From Pseudomonas nicosulfuronedens (GTDB taxonomy: Bacteria; Pseudomonadota; Gammaproteobacteria; Pseudomonadales; Pseudomonadaceae), in assembly GCF_005877905.1 (NCBI RefSeq), contig NZ_SWDV01000002.1, positions 124,001-188,000 of the forward strand: a DNA stretch of 64,000 nucleotides, written 5' to 3'. The notes beneath the pieces were generated by a model. That model was not told the DNA's origin, did not search any database, and saw only the letters and a program-made list of their open reading frames with translations. Shown here piece after piece: positions 17,912 to 27,444 of this stretch; position 1 is the stretch's first letter; each line of letters begins with the position of its first letter. A program made the position numbers and the translations under genes.

Positions 17912-18423
17912 CAGGTGTCCAGGCGGTTGGGCAGGAAGTAGATGTAGTCCAGCAGCGGCGCCTTCTGGCCCAGCGTGGTGAGCGCAGCGCTCATCTGGCC
18001 GCGGTGGTGGGTGCCGTGGTTGACCAGGTGCTGGACGATGTTCGCCAGGCTCTGGCGGTGTTCCTGCCCGGCCATGTTGCGATAGTCCAGCTGGGTACCG
18101 AGGGTGGCGTCGCTCTGCTTGCTCAGCCACAGGCGCCAGGCACCGACGCCGTCATTGAGGAAATCGGCGAGACCGGCCCGATCAGGCGCGGCCTCGGCGT
18201 CGAGCCGTTCGAACTGCCAGGGCTCTCGCTGCACGCGGGCGAACCAGATGCGATCGACCACCGCGAGGTGGTTGAGGGTGCCGTGCAGGCTGCCGAAGAA
18301 CAGCCCGCGCGGTGCGCGGTAGGCCTCTTCATCCAGGGGCGCGACGGCCTCCAGGATGCGTTCGTAGGCCCACTGGTGGTACGCCAGGAGTTGTTGCAGG
18401 TGTGAAGCGAGAGCGCCGTGCAT
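17911..18423 (-). CDS. DinB-family protein
   Basis: 170 residues, four-helix bundle of the DinB/YfiT type. Metal-ligand histidines are seen in GTLNHLAVVDRIW and in HLVNHGTHHRGQM. Family members are metal-dependent transferases or hydrolases, sometimes using bacillithiol or mycothiol, which Pseudomonas lacks. The actual substrate is unknown. It is translationally coupled to the CDF exporter. Confidence 0.85.
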   Translation of the reverse strand: MHGALASHLQQLLAYHQWAYERILEAVAPLDEEAYRAPRGLFFGSLHGTLNHLAVVDRIWFARVQREPWQFERLDAEAAPDRAGLADFLNDGVGAWRLWLSKQSDATLGTQLDYRNMAGQEHRQSLANIVQHLVNHGTHHRGQMSAALTTLGQKAPLLDYIYFLPNRLDT

Positions 18424-18424
18424 A

Positions 18425-18841
18425 TCAGGCCTCCGGGCGCAGGCCCAGGCTGGCGAGTTGTTGGAGGCTGCCGCTGCGCTGGAGCAGACGCGGGTCGTCC
18501 AGGGGCAGGCTGCGGCCGGTTTCACGCTCGAGGATCGCCTTGAGTTTAGCCTTGTCCACGGTGCCGTCTTCACTCACGGCATCCTTGAGCTTCTCCGGGG
18601 CGACCGAGTACTTCTCATCGGGCAGGTAGATCGCGCCGGTGGCGAAGTCTACGCCGAAGGCGATCAGGCCCGGGATGACGTAGAACAACAGGCCGACGGC
18701 ATCCAGGGCGGCGACAGCCGGGTCGATGCGGCCGTCGATCTGGCCGCGACGATCAGGGTAGAACAGGGTGCCGCAGGCCGTCAGCTGGCTGAACAGGGCG
18801 GCGCTCAGAACTGCACAGGAGACTCGGGTGGCAAGACGCAT
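18425..18841 (-). CDS. YceK/YidQ-like small lipoprotein
   Basis: 138 residues. The lipobox LTAC places the lipidated Cys near residue 24 (signal MRLATRVSCAVLSAALFSQLTAC). The segment CGTLFYPDRRGQIDGRIDP..LDAVGLLFYVIPGLIAFGVDF resembles the DUF1375 lipoproteins. The Met at 18841 was chosen because CCGGAGGTT precedes it on the minus strand. It is one base upstream of the DinB gene, so a three-gene operon with DinB and the metal exporter is likely. Confidence 0.75.
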   Translation of the reverse strand: MRLATRVSCAVLSAALFSQLTACGTLFYPDRRGQIDGRIDPAVAALDAVGLLFYVIPGLIAFGVDFATGAIYLPDEKYSVAPEKLKDAVSEDGTVDKAKLKAILERETGRSLPLDDPRLLQRSGSLQQLASLGLRPEA

Positions 18842-18949
18842 GAAAAAACCTCCGGGAGGATGATGCGGACAACTATAACAACGAGTCCTGAACGGCTGCT
18901 GGCAGTTTCGCACTAGCCGGCGTTCTCGTTGCTTCTATTGACTGCCGAG

Positions 18950-18976
18950 TTGGCGCCGCGGTTCGCCCGCTATAAT
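18950..18976 (+). promoter_or_regulatory. Promoter of hrpB
   Basis: A consensus TATAAT (18971-18976) lies 60 bases before the hrpB start, with TTGGCG (18950-18955) 15 bases upstream as a suboptimal -35. Confidence 0.5.
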
Positions 18977-19035
18977 CGCCGCCCCCCGCGTATTCCGGGT
19001 TACCGCCTTATGAAATTCGAGTTCCAGGAGCCGGC

Positions 19036-21567
19036 ATGAACGCCCTTCCCATCGACAGCGTCCTACCCGCCCTGCGCCAGGCCCTGGCCGCGCGCCACGA
19101 AGTGGTGCTGGAAGCGCCTCCCGGTGCCGGCAAGACCACCCGCGTGCCGCTGGCGCTGCTGGGCGAGGCGTGGCTGGACGGACAGTCGATCCTGATGCTG
19201 GAACCGCGCCGCCTGGCTGCCCGCGCCGCCGCCGAAAGACTGGCCACGGAACTGGGTGAAAAGGTCGGCGAGACCGTCGGCTACCGCATTCGCCTGGACA
19301 GCAGGGTGGGATCGAAGACGCGCATCGAGGTGGTCACTGAAGGCATCCTCGCCCGCCGCCTGCAGGACGACCCGGCGCTGGAGGGCGTGGGGCTGGTGAT
19401 CTTCGATGAGTTCCACGAGCGCTCGCTGGATGCCGACCTCGCGCTGGCGCTGACCCTCAACGGTCGCGCGCTGCTACGCGACGAGCCGCCACTCAAGGTG
19501 CTGGTGATGTCGGCCACGCTGGAAGGCGAGCGCCTGTCCGTGCTGCTCGACGACGCGCAGGTGGTGCGCAGCGAAGGCCGCATGTTCCCGGTGGACATCC
19601 GCTGGGGGCGCCCGTGGCAGGCCGGCGAGTTCATCGAGCCGCGTGTGGTGCAGACAGTGCAACAGGCGCTGGCGGATGAGCCCGGCAGCCTGCTGGTGTT
19701 CCTCCCCGGCCAGGCGGAGATTCGCCGCGTCGCCGAACAGCTGGGCGAGGTACTGGCCGGTCGTCCCGAAGTCCTCATCTGCCCGCTGCACGGCGAACTC
19801 GACCTCGACGCCCAGCGCGCCGCCATCGAGCCCGCACCGATGGGCAAGCGCAAGGTGGTGCTGGCGACCAACATTGCCGAGACCAGCCTGACCATCGACG
19901 GCGTGCGCGTTGTCGTGGATGCCGGGCTGGCGCGGGTGCCACGCTTCGATCCGGGCAGTGGCATGACCCGACTGGACACCCAGCGTATCTCCCGTGCCTC
20001 CGCCACCCAGCGCGCCGGCCGTGCCGGGCGCCTGGAACCGGGCGCCTGCTATCGCCTGTGGTCCGAGGCACAGCACGATCAACTGCCGGCTTACGGCACG
20101 GCGGAAATCCTCCAGGCCGACCTGGCTGGCCTGGCCCTGCAACTGGCGCGCTGGGGCGTCGCTCCGCAGGAACTGGCCTGGCTCGACCTGCCGCCCGCCG
20201 CCGCTTATGCCCAGGCCCAGGATCTGCTGGAGCGCCTTGGTGCGCTCGCTTCCCGTGTCGGTGGCGGCAGCCTCACGCCCCACGGCCAGGCCATGGCCGA
20301 AGTACCGGCGCACCCGCGTATCGCCCATCTGCTGCTGCGCGGCCATGCGCTGGGGCTGGGGCAGTTGGCCTGTGATCTGGCGGCTTTGCTCGGTGAGCGT
20401 GACATCCTGCGCGGCAACGATGCCGACCTGCATCATCGCATCGCTTTACTGGCCGGCGAGCAGAGCGGCCCGCGCGCCAGCCGTGGCGCGGTGCAACGTG
20501 TTCGCCAGCTGGCGCGGCAGTTCAAGGGCTACTTGCGCGGCCCGGCCCGCGAGCCGGTGGCCGACCCCGATCATCCGCGCTGGCTGGGCGGCCTGCTGGC
20601 CTTCGCCTACCCGGACCGCATCGCCCGGCAGCGTCGCGCTGGCGGTGGCGAGTACCGCCTGGCCAACGGCCGCGCCGCGCTGTTCGGCGAGCCGGACGCG
20701 CTGATGAAAGAAGCCTGGCTGGTGATCGCCGACCTCGGCAGCCGCCAGGGCCAGCGCGAGGAGCGCATCTACCTGGCAGCGGCGCTGGAGCCGGCACTGT
20801 TCGAGACCATCCTCGCCGAACAGGTCAGCGTCCACGATGAGCTGGAGTGGGACGAGCGCGAAGGCGTGCTGCGCGCCGAGCGTCAGCGCAAGGTCGGCGA
20901 GCTGGTGCTGTCCACCGAGGCGCTGCCCAACCTCGACGCCGAGGCCCGCAGCCGTGCGCTGCTTGGGCTGGTGCGGCGCAAGGGACTGGAGCTGCTGCCG
21001 TGGACGCCGGAGCTGCGCCAGTGGCAGGCACGCATTGCCTTGCTGCGCCGGCTCGATCTGGACGGCAAGGGCGAGAGCGAGTGGCCGGACGTCAGCGACG
21101 CCGCGCTGCTGGCTTCGCTGGAAGACTGGCTGCTGCCCTACCTTGGCAAGGTTTCGCGGCTATCGCACTTCGCCAACCTGGAGCTGAGCGGGATTCTTCA
21201 TGCGCTGCTGCCCTGGCCGCTGCCGCCAAGGCTGGACGAGTTGGCGCCGCGCACGCTGCAGGTGCCGTCTGGCTCGAATATCCGTCTGGACTACAGCGAG
21301 TTTCCGCCGGTGCTCGCCGTTCGCCTGCAGGAGCTGTTCGGCCTGGCCGATACGCCGCGCATCGCGGGTGGCCGGGTGGCGGTCAAGTTGCACCTGCTAT
21401 CCCCGGCGCAGCGTCCGGTGCAGGTCACCCAGGACCTGGCCAACTTCTGGCGTAGCACCTATGCGGAAGTGAAGAAGGATCTGAAGGGCCGATACCCCAA
21501 GCACTATTGGCCGGACGATCCCTTGATCGCCGAGCCAACGGCACGGGCGAAGCCGCGCAAGGGATAG
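19036..21567 (+). CDS. hrpB: ATP-dependent RNA helicase HrpB
   Basis: DExH-box helicase of 843 residues, normal for HrpB (about 810-850). Walker A is EAPPGAGKTTRVP near residue 27. The B motif is IFDEFHERS, the DEFH variant proper to HrpB. Then MSATLEG (motif III), ATNIAETSLTIDG and QRAGRAGR (motif VI) follow. The C-terminal HrpB-specific domain ends in the VQVTQDLANFWRSTYAEVKKDLKGRYPKHYWPDDP stretch typical of the family. The cellular role in Pseudomonas is not established. Confidence 0.95.
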   Translation: MNALPIDSVLPALRQALAARHEVVLEAPPGAGKTTRVPLALLGEAWLDGQSILMLEPRRLAARAAAERLATELGEKVGETVGYRIRLDSRVGSKTRIEVVTEGILARRLQDDPALEGVGLVIFDEFHERSLDADLALALTLNGRALLRDEPPLKVLVMSATLEGERLSVLLDDAQVVRSEGRMFPVDIRWGRPWQAGEFIEPRVVQTVQQALADEPGSLLVFLPGQAEIRRVAEQLGEVLAGRPEVLICPLHGELDLDAQRAAIEPAPMGKRKVVLATNIAETSLTIDGVRVVVDAGLARVPRFDPGSGMTRLDTQRISRASATQRAGRAGRLEPGACYRLWSEAQHDQLPAYGTAEILQADLAGLALQLARWGVAPQELAWLDLPPAAAYAQAQDLLERLGALASRVGGGSLTPHGQAMAEVPAHPRIAHLLLRGHALGLGQLACDLAALLGERDILRGNDADLHHRIALLAGEQSGPRASRGAVQRVRQLARQFKGYLRGPAREPVADPDHPRWLGGLLAFAYPDRIARQRRAGGGEYRLANGRAALFGEPDALMKEAWLVIADLGSRQGQREERIYLAAALEPALFETILAEQVSVHDELEWDEREGVLRAERQRKVGELVLSTEALPNLDAEARSRALLGLVRRKGLELLPWTPELRQWQARIALLRRLDLDGKGESEWPDVSDAALLASLEDWLLPYLGKVSRLSHFANLELSGILHALLPWPLPPRLDELAPRTLQVPSGSNIRLDYSEFPPVLAVRLQELFGLADTPRIAGGRVAVKLHLLSPAQRPVQVTQDLANFWRSTYAEVKKDLKGRYPKHYWPDDPLIAEPTARAKPRKG

Positions 21568-21590
21568 CTCGGGCGTGGAGCGTTCGCTCC

Positions 21591-21730
21591 GTAGGATGGC
21601 GTGGAGCGAAGCGATACCCATCGCTCGTGGGCGCGGCATTCCAGTCCCGTAGCGTAGAGTGCATTACGCGCCAGCGTTATCCGCTGCTTGATGGCCGGCG
21701 GATAACCTGCTCCAGGTTATGCGCCCTGCG
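21591..21730. repeat. REP-like elements of two families
   Basis: GTAGGATGGCGTGGAGCGAAGCGATACCCATCG (21591-21623) belongs to the family seen again at 45.5 kb. GTAGAGTGCATTACGCGCCAGCG...TCCAGGTTATGCGCCCTGC (21654-21730) belongs to the family at 12.43 and 29.83 kb. They fill the gap between the convergent hrpB and binding-protein genes. Confidence 0.75.
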
Positions 21731-21776
21731 GTTACGCCCGCGAATGGAAGACGGTCGCGCCTGTGCGAAACGCCGT

Positions 21777-22541
21777 TCAGGGCAATTTCATTTCGTAGCC
21801 CGCCGCCACCAGGTCGTCGTAGGCGCGGTCCAGCTGCGCGCGCAGACCTTCGGCGTCGGGAGCGTGGCGGGAGACGATGAGCTTGGTCGGCACGCTGTAC
21901 AGGCTGTCGAAGGCCAGTGGCGCCATGTTCAGTTCCCGGCGTGCCTGCTCCACCGGGGTCTGGTAGTCGATCAGGTAATCGCCGCGGCCGCGTTCGAGCA
22001 TCTGTAAGGCAGCAGCGTGGGTGCTGGTGCGATGGATTTCCAGTTGCAGCTTGGGGTCGGCCAGCATCTCGGTGATGGGGCGCCAATAGCTGTAGCCGCT
22101 GATGAGGATGACGCGGCTGCCGGTCAGCCCATCCGGTATTTTCGGAGAGTTTTGCGAGGGCATGCGGTAGAGGTTCAGCTCAACGTGACCGAGCACGCGC
22201 TCGCACTCCAGGGTGCTGTCGGCCAGCTCGACCTTGCCCGGTGCGCCGGCCCACAGCTGCACGCTGCCGTCCTGCAGGCCGAGGTACAGGCGGGCGCTGG
22301 GCAGCGGACGGAAGTCGGCGCGGTAACCGGCCTTGAGCAGGATGCGCCGGACCATCTCGGCGCCGCTGCCTCGGGTGCTGCCATCCGGGGCAGTGTAGGT
22401 ATAGGGCGGGAATTCGTAGTAGCCCACGGTCAAGGCCGGCAGCGGGTGCGGCAGGCGGTCGGCCAGCGTGGGCCTGTCGACGGCGAGGGCGTTGAGGCAG
22501 AAGAGGGCGAGGATCAGCCCGGCGAGACGGCGCAAATGCAT
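21777..22541 (-). CDS. Periplasmic amino-acid-type substrate-binding protein
   Basis: 254 residues, type II periplasmic-binding fold (family 3). A signal peptide ending ALA is followed by LTVGYYEFPPYTYTAPDGSTRGSGAEMVRRIL, the usual N-terminal lobe entry. No transporter permease or ATPase gene lies nearby, so this is an orphan binding protein. Such orphans in Pseudomonas may work with distant ABC systems or sense ligands. Confidence 0.8.
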   Translation of the reverse strand: MHLRRLAGLILALFCLNALAVDRPTLADRLPHPLPALTVGYYEFPPYTYTAPDGSTRGSGAEMVRRILLKAGYRADFRPLPSARLYLGLQDGSVQLWAGAPGKVELADSTLECERVLGHVELNLYRMPSQNSPKIPDGLTGSRVILISGYSYWRPITEMLADPKLQLEIHRTSTHAAALQMLERGRGDYLIDYQTPVEQARRELNMAPLAFDSLYSVPTKLIVSRHAPDAEGLRAQLDRAYDDLVAAGYEMKLP

Positions 22542-22645
22542 GGATGGCCTGGATGCTCGTTATCGTTTTTGTTCGAAGCGAGCCGAGCATGCGACTGCCA
22601 CATCGCGCTTGTCCAGCCTCCACTGGCGGCGATGTGCCGCAGCGC

Positions 22646-23728
22646 TCAGTGAGGTAGCAGGAAGCGCGCGGATAGCGGCAGGTGGTTGGAGATGCGCAGG
22701 GTGTCGTGGCTGCGTACGCCGGCATCCAGGCGGTTCAGGCTGGTGCTGTGGAACAGGTAGTCGAGGGTGCGATCGGGCTTGTGCACGCGCGGGTCGTTGG
22801 GGAAGTGGGTGTACCACTTCTCCTGGTCGGCGCCGCTGGATTCCTCGACCGCCGGGACCACTGGGAAGCGCGCCGCCAGCAGGTTCAGTTCGCTGTTGGC
22901 GCGGTAGGGCTCGCGCAGCACTTCCGGCAGGTAGGGGTACTGGCCCAGCGGCAGCAGGCCGAGGTCGCCGCCGAGCAGCCAGGGGCGGCCGGCGGCCTGC
23001 AGGGTGTTCAGGTGGGCCTCGACGGCCTCGACCTGCCGCTGTGGGGTGTTGTCGCCGTTGGGGCGTTCCAGGCGCGTGTTGATCACGCTGAGCTGGCCAC
23101 CGCCGCGAATCGGCAGGTCGCTCTGAAGCATCGCCGGCTGCGGGGCGAACAGGTGCAGCAGCGGGATGGATGAGCGCTGCGGCAGGGCGATGCGCTCGCC
23201 GCCGGTGATCTGGAAACGACTGAAGGTCACCAGCTTACGCCCGGCGCTGCCGAAAACATGGGGGTTCGGATCGAAGCGCGCTTTCCAGTCGAAGGCGGCG
23301 GTGGAGCAGGGGTAGAGGTCGGTCAGGCGATCGCCGATGAGCGCCTGCTGGTCCTGCTTGCCGGTGGCGGCGGCACCGTCGTCTACCTCCTGCAGCAGGA
23401 CGATGTCCGGGGCCTCGTCGCGAATCACCCGCACCACTTCGTCGAGGCTGTAGGCGATGTCCTCGGGGCTGGGGCTGTCGTCGGGACCGGTGGTGTCGGG
23501 CAGGTCGTCCCAGAAGATGTAGCGCTTGCCGGCCAGGTACTGGACGTTCCAGGTCATCACCTTCAGCGCCTGCCCCGGCTGCAGTTGCGGCGCGGGTGCG
23601 CGGCACTGCGCGGCGACGCTTTCACGCTCGGCGGGGTGCCAGGCCAGCAGCCAGGCGGCGGCGGTGACGGCGAGCAGCAGGGCGATGAGCAGCACGAAGA
23701 GGAAGCGGTGGCGAAGCGAGAGGCTCAT
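22646..23728 (-). CDS. Membrane-anchored endonuclease/exonuclease/phosphatase-family protein
   Basis: 360 residues. One N-terminal transmembrane helix (about 8-28) is followed by an EEP fold. Motifs are MTWNVQYL, IVLLQEVDD (metal-binding Glu), SVINTRLERP, LLGGDLGLLPLG (usual GDFN reads GDLG) and the C-terminal RTLDYLFHS..SNHLPLSARF with catalytic His. It presumably hydrolyses a phosphodiester or phospholipid on the periplasmic face. The Asn-to-Gly change in the GDxN motif is unusual. Confidence 0.8.
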   Translation of the reverse strand: MSLSLRHRFLFVLLIALLLAVTAAAWLLAWHPAERESVAAQCRAPAPQLQPGQALKVMTWNVQYLAGKRYIFWDDLPDTTGPDDSPSPEDIAYSLDEVVRVIRDEAPDIVLLQEVDDGAAATGKQDQQALIGDRLTDLYPCSTAAFDWKARFDPNPHVFGSAGRKLVTFSRFQITGGERIALPQRSSIPLLHLFAPQPAMLQSDLPIRGGGQLSVINTRLERPNGDNTPQRQVEAVEAHLNTLQAAGRPWLLGGDLGLLPLGQYPYLPEVLREPYRANSELNLLAARFPVVPAVEESSGADQEKWYTHFPNDPRVHKPDRTLDYLFHSTSLNRLDAGVRSHDTLRISNHLPLSARFLLPH

Positions 23729-23881
23729 GGGTGACCAGGGGCTATGCTTGTTGGGTCCAGAGGATAGTGGTTGCGACTTTGTATTTCACCTCCGTGTTTG
23801 ATGTGGGAATTATCCTGAAACCTTGTGAGATGTAGTTCGCAAGACGTCAACATCGCGCCCTGCGGGCTTCGGGAGACTGCC

Positions 23882-24718
23882 ATGCCCCGCACACTCTTCT
23901 CCCATTCGACCTACCGGCGCAAGGTGGTGCTGGTCAGCGGCGGCTGTTCCGGTATCGGCCGCGCGCTGGTGCTGCGCTTTTCCCAGGCCGGCGCGCACCC
24001 GGTGATCCTCGACCTCGATCAGGCGGCGCTGGACAGCCTGGTGCAGCACTTGCGCGAGCACCTGAACGTCGAAGCCCTCGGCCTGCGCTGCGACATCGCC
24101 GACGCTGAGGCGGTGGAGCGTGCAGTGGCGCTTGCCGTCGAGCGCTTCGGCGGCATCGACGTGCTGGTGAACAACGCTGGCATCACCCACCGCAGCCTGT
24201 TCATCGAGACCGAGCTGGCGGTGTTCCGGCGGGTGATGGCAGTGAACTTCTATGGTGCGCTGCACTGCACCCAGGCGGCGCTGCCCAGCCTGCTGGCGCG
24301 GCACGGGCAGATCGTCGTGCTCAGTTCGCTGACCGGCTTCGCCCCGTTGCTCTACCGCAGCGCCTACAACGCCAGCAAGCACGCGCTGCACGGGCTGTTC
24401 GACACGCTGCGCATGGAGCTGGACGGCACCGGCGTGGCGATCACCCTGGCCTGCCCGGGCTTTACCGCCACCGATCTGCGCAAGAACGCCCTGGTGGGCG
24501 ACGGCTCGGTGATTCGCCAGCCAGCCGTGGTGCTGGGCGCGGAAGTGGCCTCGCCGCGCGACGTGGCCGAGGCGATCTACCAGGGGGCCTTGCGTCGTCG
24601 GCGACTGCTGGTGCTGTCCAACGTCAATTGGCGTGCGCGCCTGCTGGCGCGGTTTTTCCCCCGGCTGTTCGAGAAGCTGCTGGTGCCGAAGATGTCGGGG
24701 CTCAGGCCGGGACATTAG
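23882..24718 (+). CDS. Short-chain dehydrogenase/reductase
   Basis: 278 residues. Motifs: SGGCSGIG for cofactor, NNAGIT, Ser in LSSLTGF and YxxxK in AYNASKHALHG. The C-terminal tail (RRRLLVLSNVNWRARLLARFFPRLFEKLLVPKM) is basic and amphipathic, as in membrane-associated SDRs acting on lipids or retinol-like substrates. ATG 23882 was chosen; the frame extends further upstream without a ribosome-binding site. Confidence 0.85.
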   Translation: MPRTLFSHSTYRRKVVLVSGGCSGIGRALVLRFSQAGAHPVILDLDQAALDSLVQHLREHLNVEALGLRCDIADAEAVERAVALAVERFGGIDVLVNNAGITHRSLFIETELAVFRRVMAVNFYGALHCTQAALPSLLARHGQIVVLSSLTGFAPLLYRSAYNASKHALHGLFDTLRMELDGTGVAITLACPGFTATDLRKNALVGDGSVIRQPAVVLGAEVASPRDVAEAIYQGALRRRRLLVLSNVNWRARLLARFFPRLFEKLLVPKMSGLRPGH

Positions 24719-24749
24719 CTTTTCTACAGATGAAGCCCCTTGCCACCCC

Positions 24750-25181
24750 TCAGTGGGAGTGGGTATCGAAACCTCCACCCGCCAGCGCCATGTCCCAGAA
24801 CGACGCCTCGATCTTGTGCCCGTCCAGGTCACGGACGAAGCAGCCGTAGTAGGGGGCGCCGTAGAGCGGACGCGGACCGGGGGCGCCCTCGTCGGTGGCG
24901 CCAGCGGCAATCGCGGCGCGGTAGAAAGCGTCCACGTCCTCGCGGGAATTGGCCATGAAGCCGAAATGCGTGCCGTTGCCGACAGAGGCCGGGCGCCCGT
25001 CGATGGGCGTCTGCAGCCAGAACTCGGGGAACACGCGGCCGTAGGCCACGGCGCCGGGGTGTTCCATGATCGGCTGGCAGCCCAGGGCCGGCAGCACGGC
25101 GTCGTAGAACGCCTTGGCGCGGGGATAGTCGTTGGTGCCGATGGAAATGTGCGAAAGGCAGCTGGGCGGGAAGTCGCTCAC
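24750..25181 (-). CDS. VOC-family (glyoxalase-like) protein
   Basis: 143 residues with two beta-alpha-beta-beta-beta modules. LSHISIGTNDYPRAKAFYDAVL begins the first; VRDLDGHKIEASFWD ends the second and includes the usual metal-ligand Glu. Proteins of this type include lyases, isomerases and resistance proteins. Nothing nearby fixes the substrate. Confidence 0.85.
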   Translation of the reverse strand: MSDFPPSCLSHISIGTNDYPRAKAFYDAVLPALGCQPIMEHPGAVAYGRVFPEFWLQTPIDGRPASVGNGTHFGFMANSREDVDAFYRAAIAAGATDEGAPGPRPLYGAPYYGCFVRDLDGHKIEASFWDMALAGGGFDTHSH

Positions 25182-25269
25182 GGCGAGTCTCCATACTCGG
25201 GGAAAGGAGACTCCAGCGTAGAACCCCGGCCCGTTGTGTGCCGGGGGATTTGTTGCGACTTGCTGCCGC

Positions 25270-25920
25270 TCAGGCGGCTTCGCGGCCGAGCAGGATGAAG
25301 ATGCGGTAGGCGGCCACCGTCAGCAGCAGCTGGAAGAACCCGCTCAGCGAGTGCAGGACCACGCTCAGGACCGGCGCGTCCTTGCCGGCCTCGGTGATCC
25401 AGCCCTCGGCGATCCACACCGGGGCGAGGATGGCCAGGGAGGTCATCAGCAGCAGGAAGAAATGCCCGGTGGTCAGCGCGAAGCTCTCGCGCATCGCGTC
25501 GATGGGCGAACGGCCGCGCTGCACCAGGAGGAATTCGGCGAAGGCCAGCTTGATCATGACGAAGATGCCCGGCAGGACCATCAGGTACAGGCCGATCACG
25601 ATCAGCAGCGAGGTGATCGCCGAGAGCAGGGCGAAGGCCGGCCACAGCCGCAGGGCTGCGCTCCACAGTTCGCGTACGCCCCGCTCGACGCCTTCGCCGG
25701 CGTCGATCATGTAGAGGATCAGGCTGGCGGTGTAGATCGGGTAGAACACCAGGCCCGCGGCCATGCCCCAGGGCGCGAAGTTCTGCGGGCCGGCGGCGAC
25801 GTTGATCTGCTGCTGGACCAACGTCTCGATGACGATCCAGGGCAGGCACAGCGGCACCAGGATGCCGAGGTGACGGGAGAAGAAGAACCAGGTGTCGCGG
25901 AGGATGGAAAGGGGATTCAT
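25270..25920 (-). CDS. YciC-like (UPF0259) inner-membrane protein
   Basis: 216 residues with about five or six transmembrane helices: HLGILVPLCLPWIVIETLV, the region around AAGLVFYPIYTASLIL, FALLSAITSLLIVIGLYLMV, and others. The central LPGIFVMIKLAFAEFLLVQRGRSPIDAMRES is the family's conserved segment. The start at 25920 (MNPLSILRDTW) fits the family better than the Met 15 codons upstream. Function unknown. Confidence 0.8.
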   Translation of the reverse strand: MNPLSILRDTWFFFSRHLGILVPLCLPWIVIETLVQQQINVAAGPQNFAPWGMAAGLVFYPIYTASLILYMIDAGEGVERGVRELWSAALRLWPAFALLSAITSLLIVIGLYLMVLPGIFVMIKLAFAEFLLVQRGRSPIDAMRESFALTTGHFFLLLMTSLAILAPVWIAEGWITEAGKDAPVLSVVLHSLSGFFQLLLTVAAYRIFILLGREAA

Positions 25921-26077
25921 CAGTAACCCGATACTGTCCGAGGGCTTCGACTCTAACTTAAGCAAACCCTCAGCTGAAGACGCCAGAATTCTGCGATCGG
26001 AACTTGTTTTTTTGCGAGCCGATCCAATGTTGGAAAGGCAATGTTCTGCCGAACCACCCGCTCACTCGAGGTCTGCC

Positions 26078-26824
26078 ATGAATTCCGAAGAGCAATCCCT
26101 GATCGATGGTCTGTTCACCCGCCTGCGTGACGCCGAGGCGCAGACCGCGCCGCGCGACGTCGACGCCGAAGCACAGATCAACCGGCACCTGGTGCAACAG
26201 CCGGCTGCGCCGTACTACATGGCCCAGGCGATGCTGATCCAGGAAGCGGCGATCAAGCGCCTGGACCAGCGCGTCAAGGAGCTGGAAGCGCAGCAGGCCA
26301 GGGCGCAGGAACAGCGCCCGAGCAGCGGCGGCTTCCTCGCTGGGCTGTTCGGCGGCGGCCAGAGCCAGGATCCGCGCCCGGCGCAACCGCAGCAACGCCC
26401 GGATGGCTGGGGCCAGACGCGCTTCTCGCAACCCGGCGGCAATGCGGCTTACGCCAATACCCCTGCGAGCAGCAATCCGAACGACTTCAGACCTGCTCAG
26501 CCTGCGCAAGCCGCGCCCCAGGGCGGCGGCTTCCTGCGCGGTGCCCTGCAGACCGCAGCGGGCGTGGCCGGTGGCGTGATGGTGGCGAATGCGCTGACCA
26601 GCCTGTTCCACAGCAGCCAGCCCCAGGAGATCGTCGAGGTGATCCAGGAGCAGCCGGTACAGCCGGAGCCCTCGAGCTTCGATGACTCCCGAGGCGACGA
26701 TTCCTTCGGGGGTGGCGACCGCTATGCCGACAACAACTTCAGTGACGCCAATTACGACGACGGCGGCAGCTTCGGTGACGACTCCGGCTTCTTCGGCGGT
26801 GACGACGGCGATATGTTCAGCTGA
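26078..26824 (+). CDS. DUF2076 protein
   Basis: 248 residues. It begins MNSEEQSLIDGLFTRLRDAE, the DUF2076 signature, then shows a short coiled coil (AAIKRLDQRVKELEAQQARAQ, about 65-85), Gly/Pro/Gln-rich linkers, a hydrophobic GALQTAAGVAGGVMVANAL segment, and an acidic tail of Asp and Gly. Resembles periplasmic ligand-binding-like YebC/GvpP-type DUF2076 proteins of proteobacteria. ATG 26078 follows GAGGTCT. Function not established. Confidence 0.75.
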   Translation: MNSEEQSLIDGLFTRLRDAEAQTAPRDVDAEAQINRHLVQQPAAPYYMAQAMLIQEAAIKRLDQRVKELEAQQARAQEQRPSSGGFLAGLFGGGQSQDPRPAQPQQRPDGWGQTRFSQPGGNAAYANTPASSNPNDFRPAQPAQAAPQGGGFLRGALQTAAGVAGGVMVANALTSLFHSSQPQEIVEVIQEQPVQPEPSSFDDSRGDDSFGGGDRYADNNFSDANYDDGGSFGDDSGFFGGDDGDMFS

Positions 26825-26917
26825 GCGCACGCTCAAGCTGACCCGCCCGCCGGGACTGGCGGGGGCGCGTCGCTGTGCCGATAATGCGCCCCCGCTGTTC
26901 GAGTCCCGGAGTCACCG

Positions 26918-27394
26918 TTGAAGACCATCGCCCTGTTCGCCGACGTGCAGAACCTCTACTACACCGTGCGTCAGGCCTACGGCTGCCACTTCAACTACGC
27001 TGCGCTGTGGGCCGAGCTGAGTGCCCAGGGCACTATCGTCCAGGCCTACGCCTATGCCATCGACCGTGGCGATGCCAGGCAGCAGCAGTTCCAGCAGATC
27101 CTGCGCAAGCTTGGCTTCACCGTGAAGCTCAAGCCCTACATCCAGCGCGCCGACGGCTCGGCCAAGGGTGACTGGGACGTGGGCATCACCATCGACATCC
27201 TCGACGCCGCGCCAAACGTGGACGAGATCGTCCTGGCTTCCGGCGACGGTGATTTCGACCTGCTGCTCGACCGCGTCCGTGCCGGCGGCACCGATGCCAC
27301 TGCCTACGGCGTGCCGGGCCTTACCGCCCAGGCGCTGATCCGCGCGGCCAGCCGCTACGTGCCCGTCGAAGGCTCGCTGCTGCTGCGATCCTGA
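26918..27394 (+). CDS. LabA-like NYN-domain protein
   Basis: 158 residues, PIN-like NYN fold. Acidic residues of the presumed nuclease site are seen in FADVQNLYY (near residue 9), KGDWDVGITIDIL (near 83-92) and ASGDGDFDLLLDRV (near 107-113). The start is TTG 26918, preceded by CGGAG. A GATAAT box lies about 35 bases upstream. Relatives include LabA of cyanobacteria and RNases; an RNA-processing role is plausible. It precedes rhlE on the same strand. Confidence 0.8.
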   Translation: MKTIALFADVQNLYYTVRQAYGCHFNYAALWAELSAQGTIVQAYAYAIDRGDARQQQFQQILRKLGFTVKLKPYIQRADGSAKGDWDVGITIDILDAAPNVDEIVLASGDGDFDLLLDRVRAGGTDATAYGVPGLTAQALIRAASRYVPVEGSLLLRS

Positions 27395-27444
27395 CCCTTG
27401 CGGCTACAATGCCGCCCATTCCAAATCGTTTTTGCGAGCGCTCC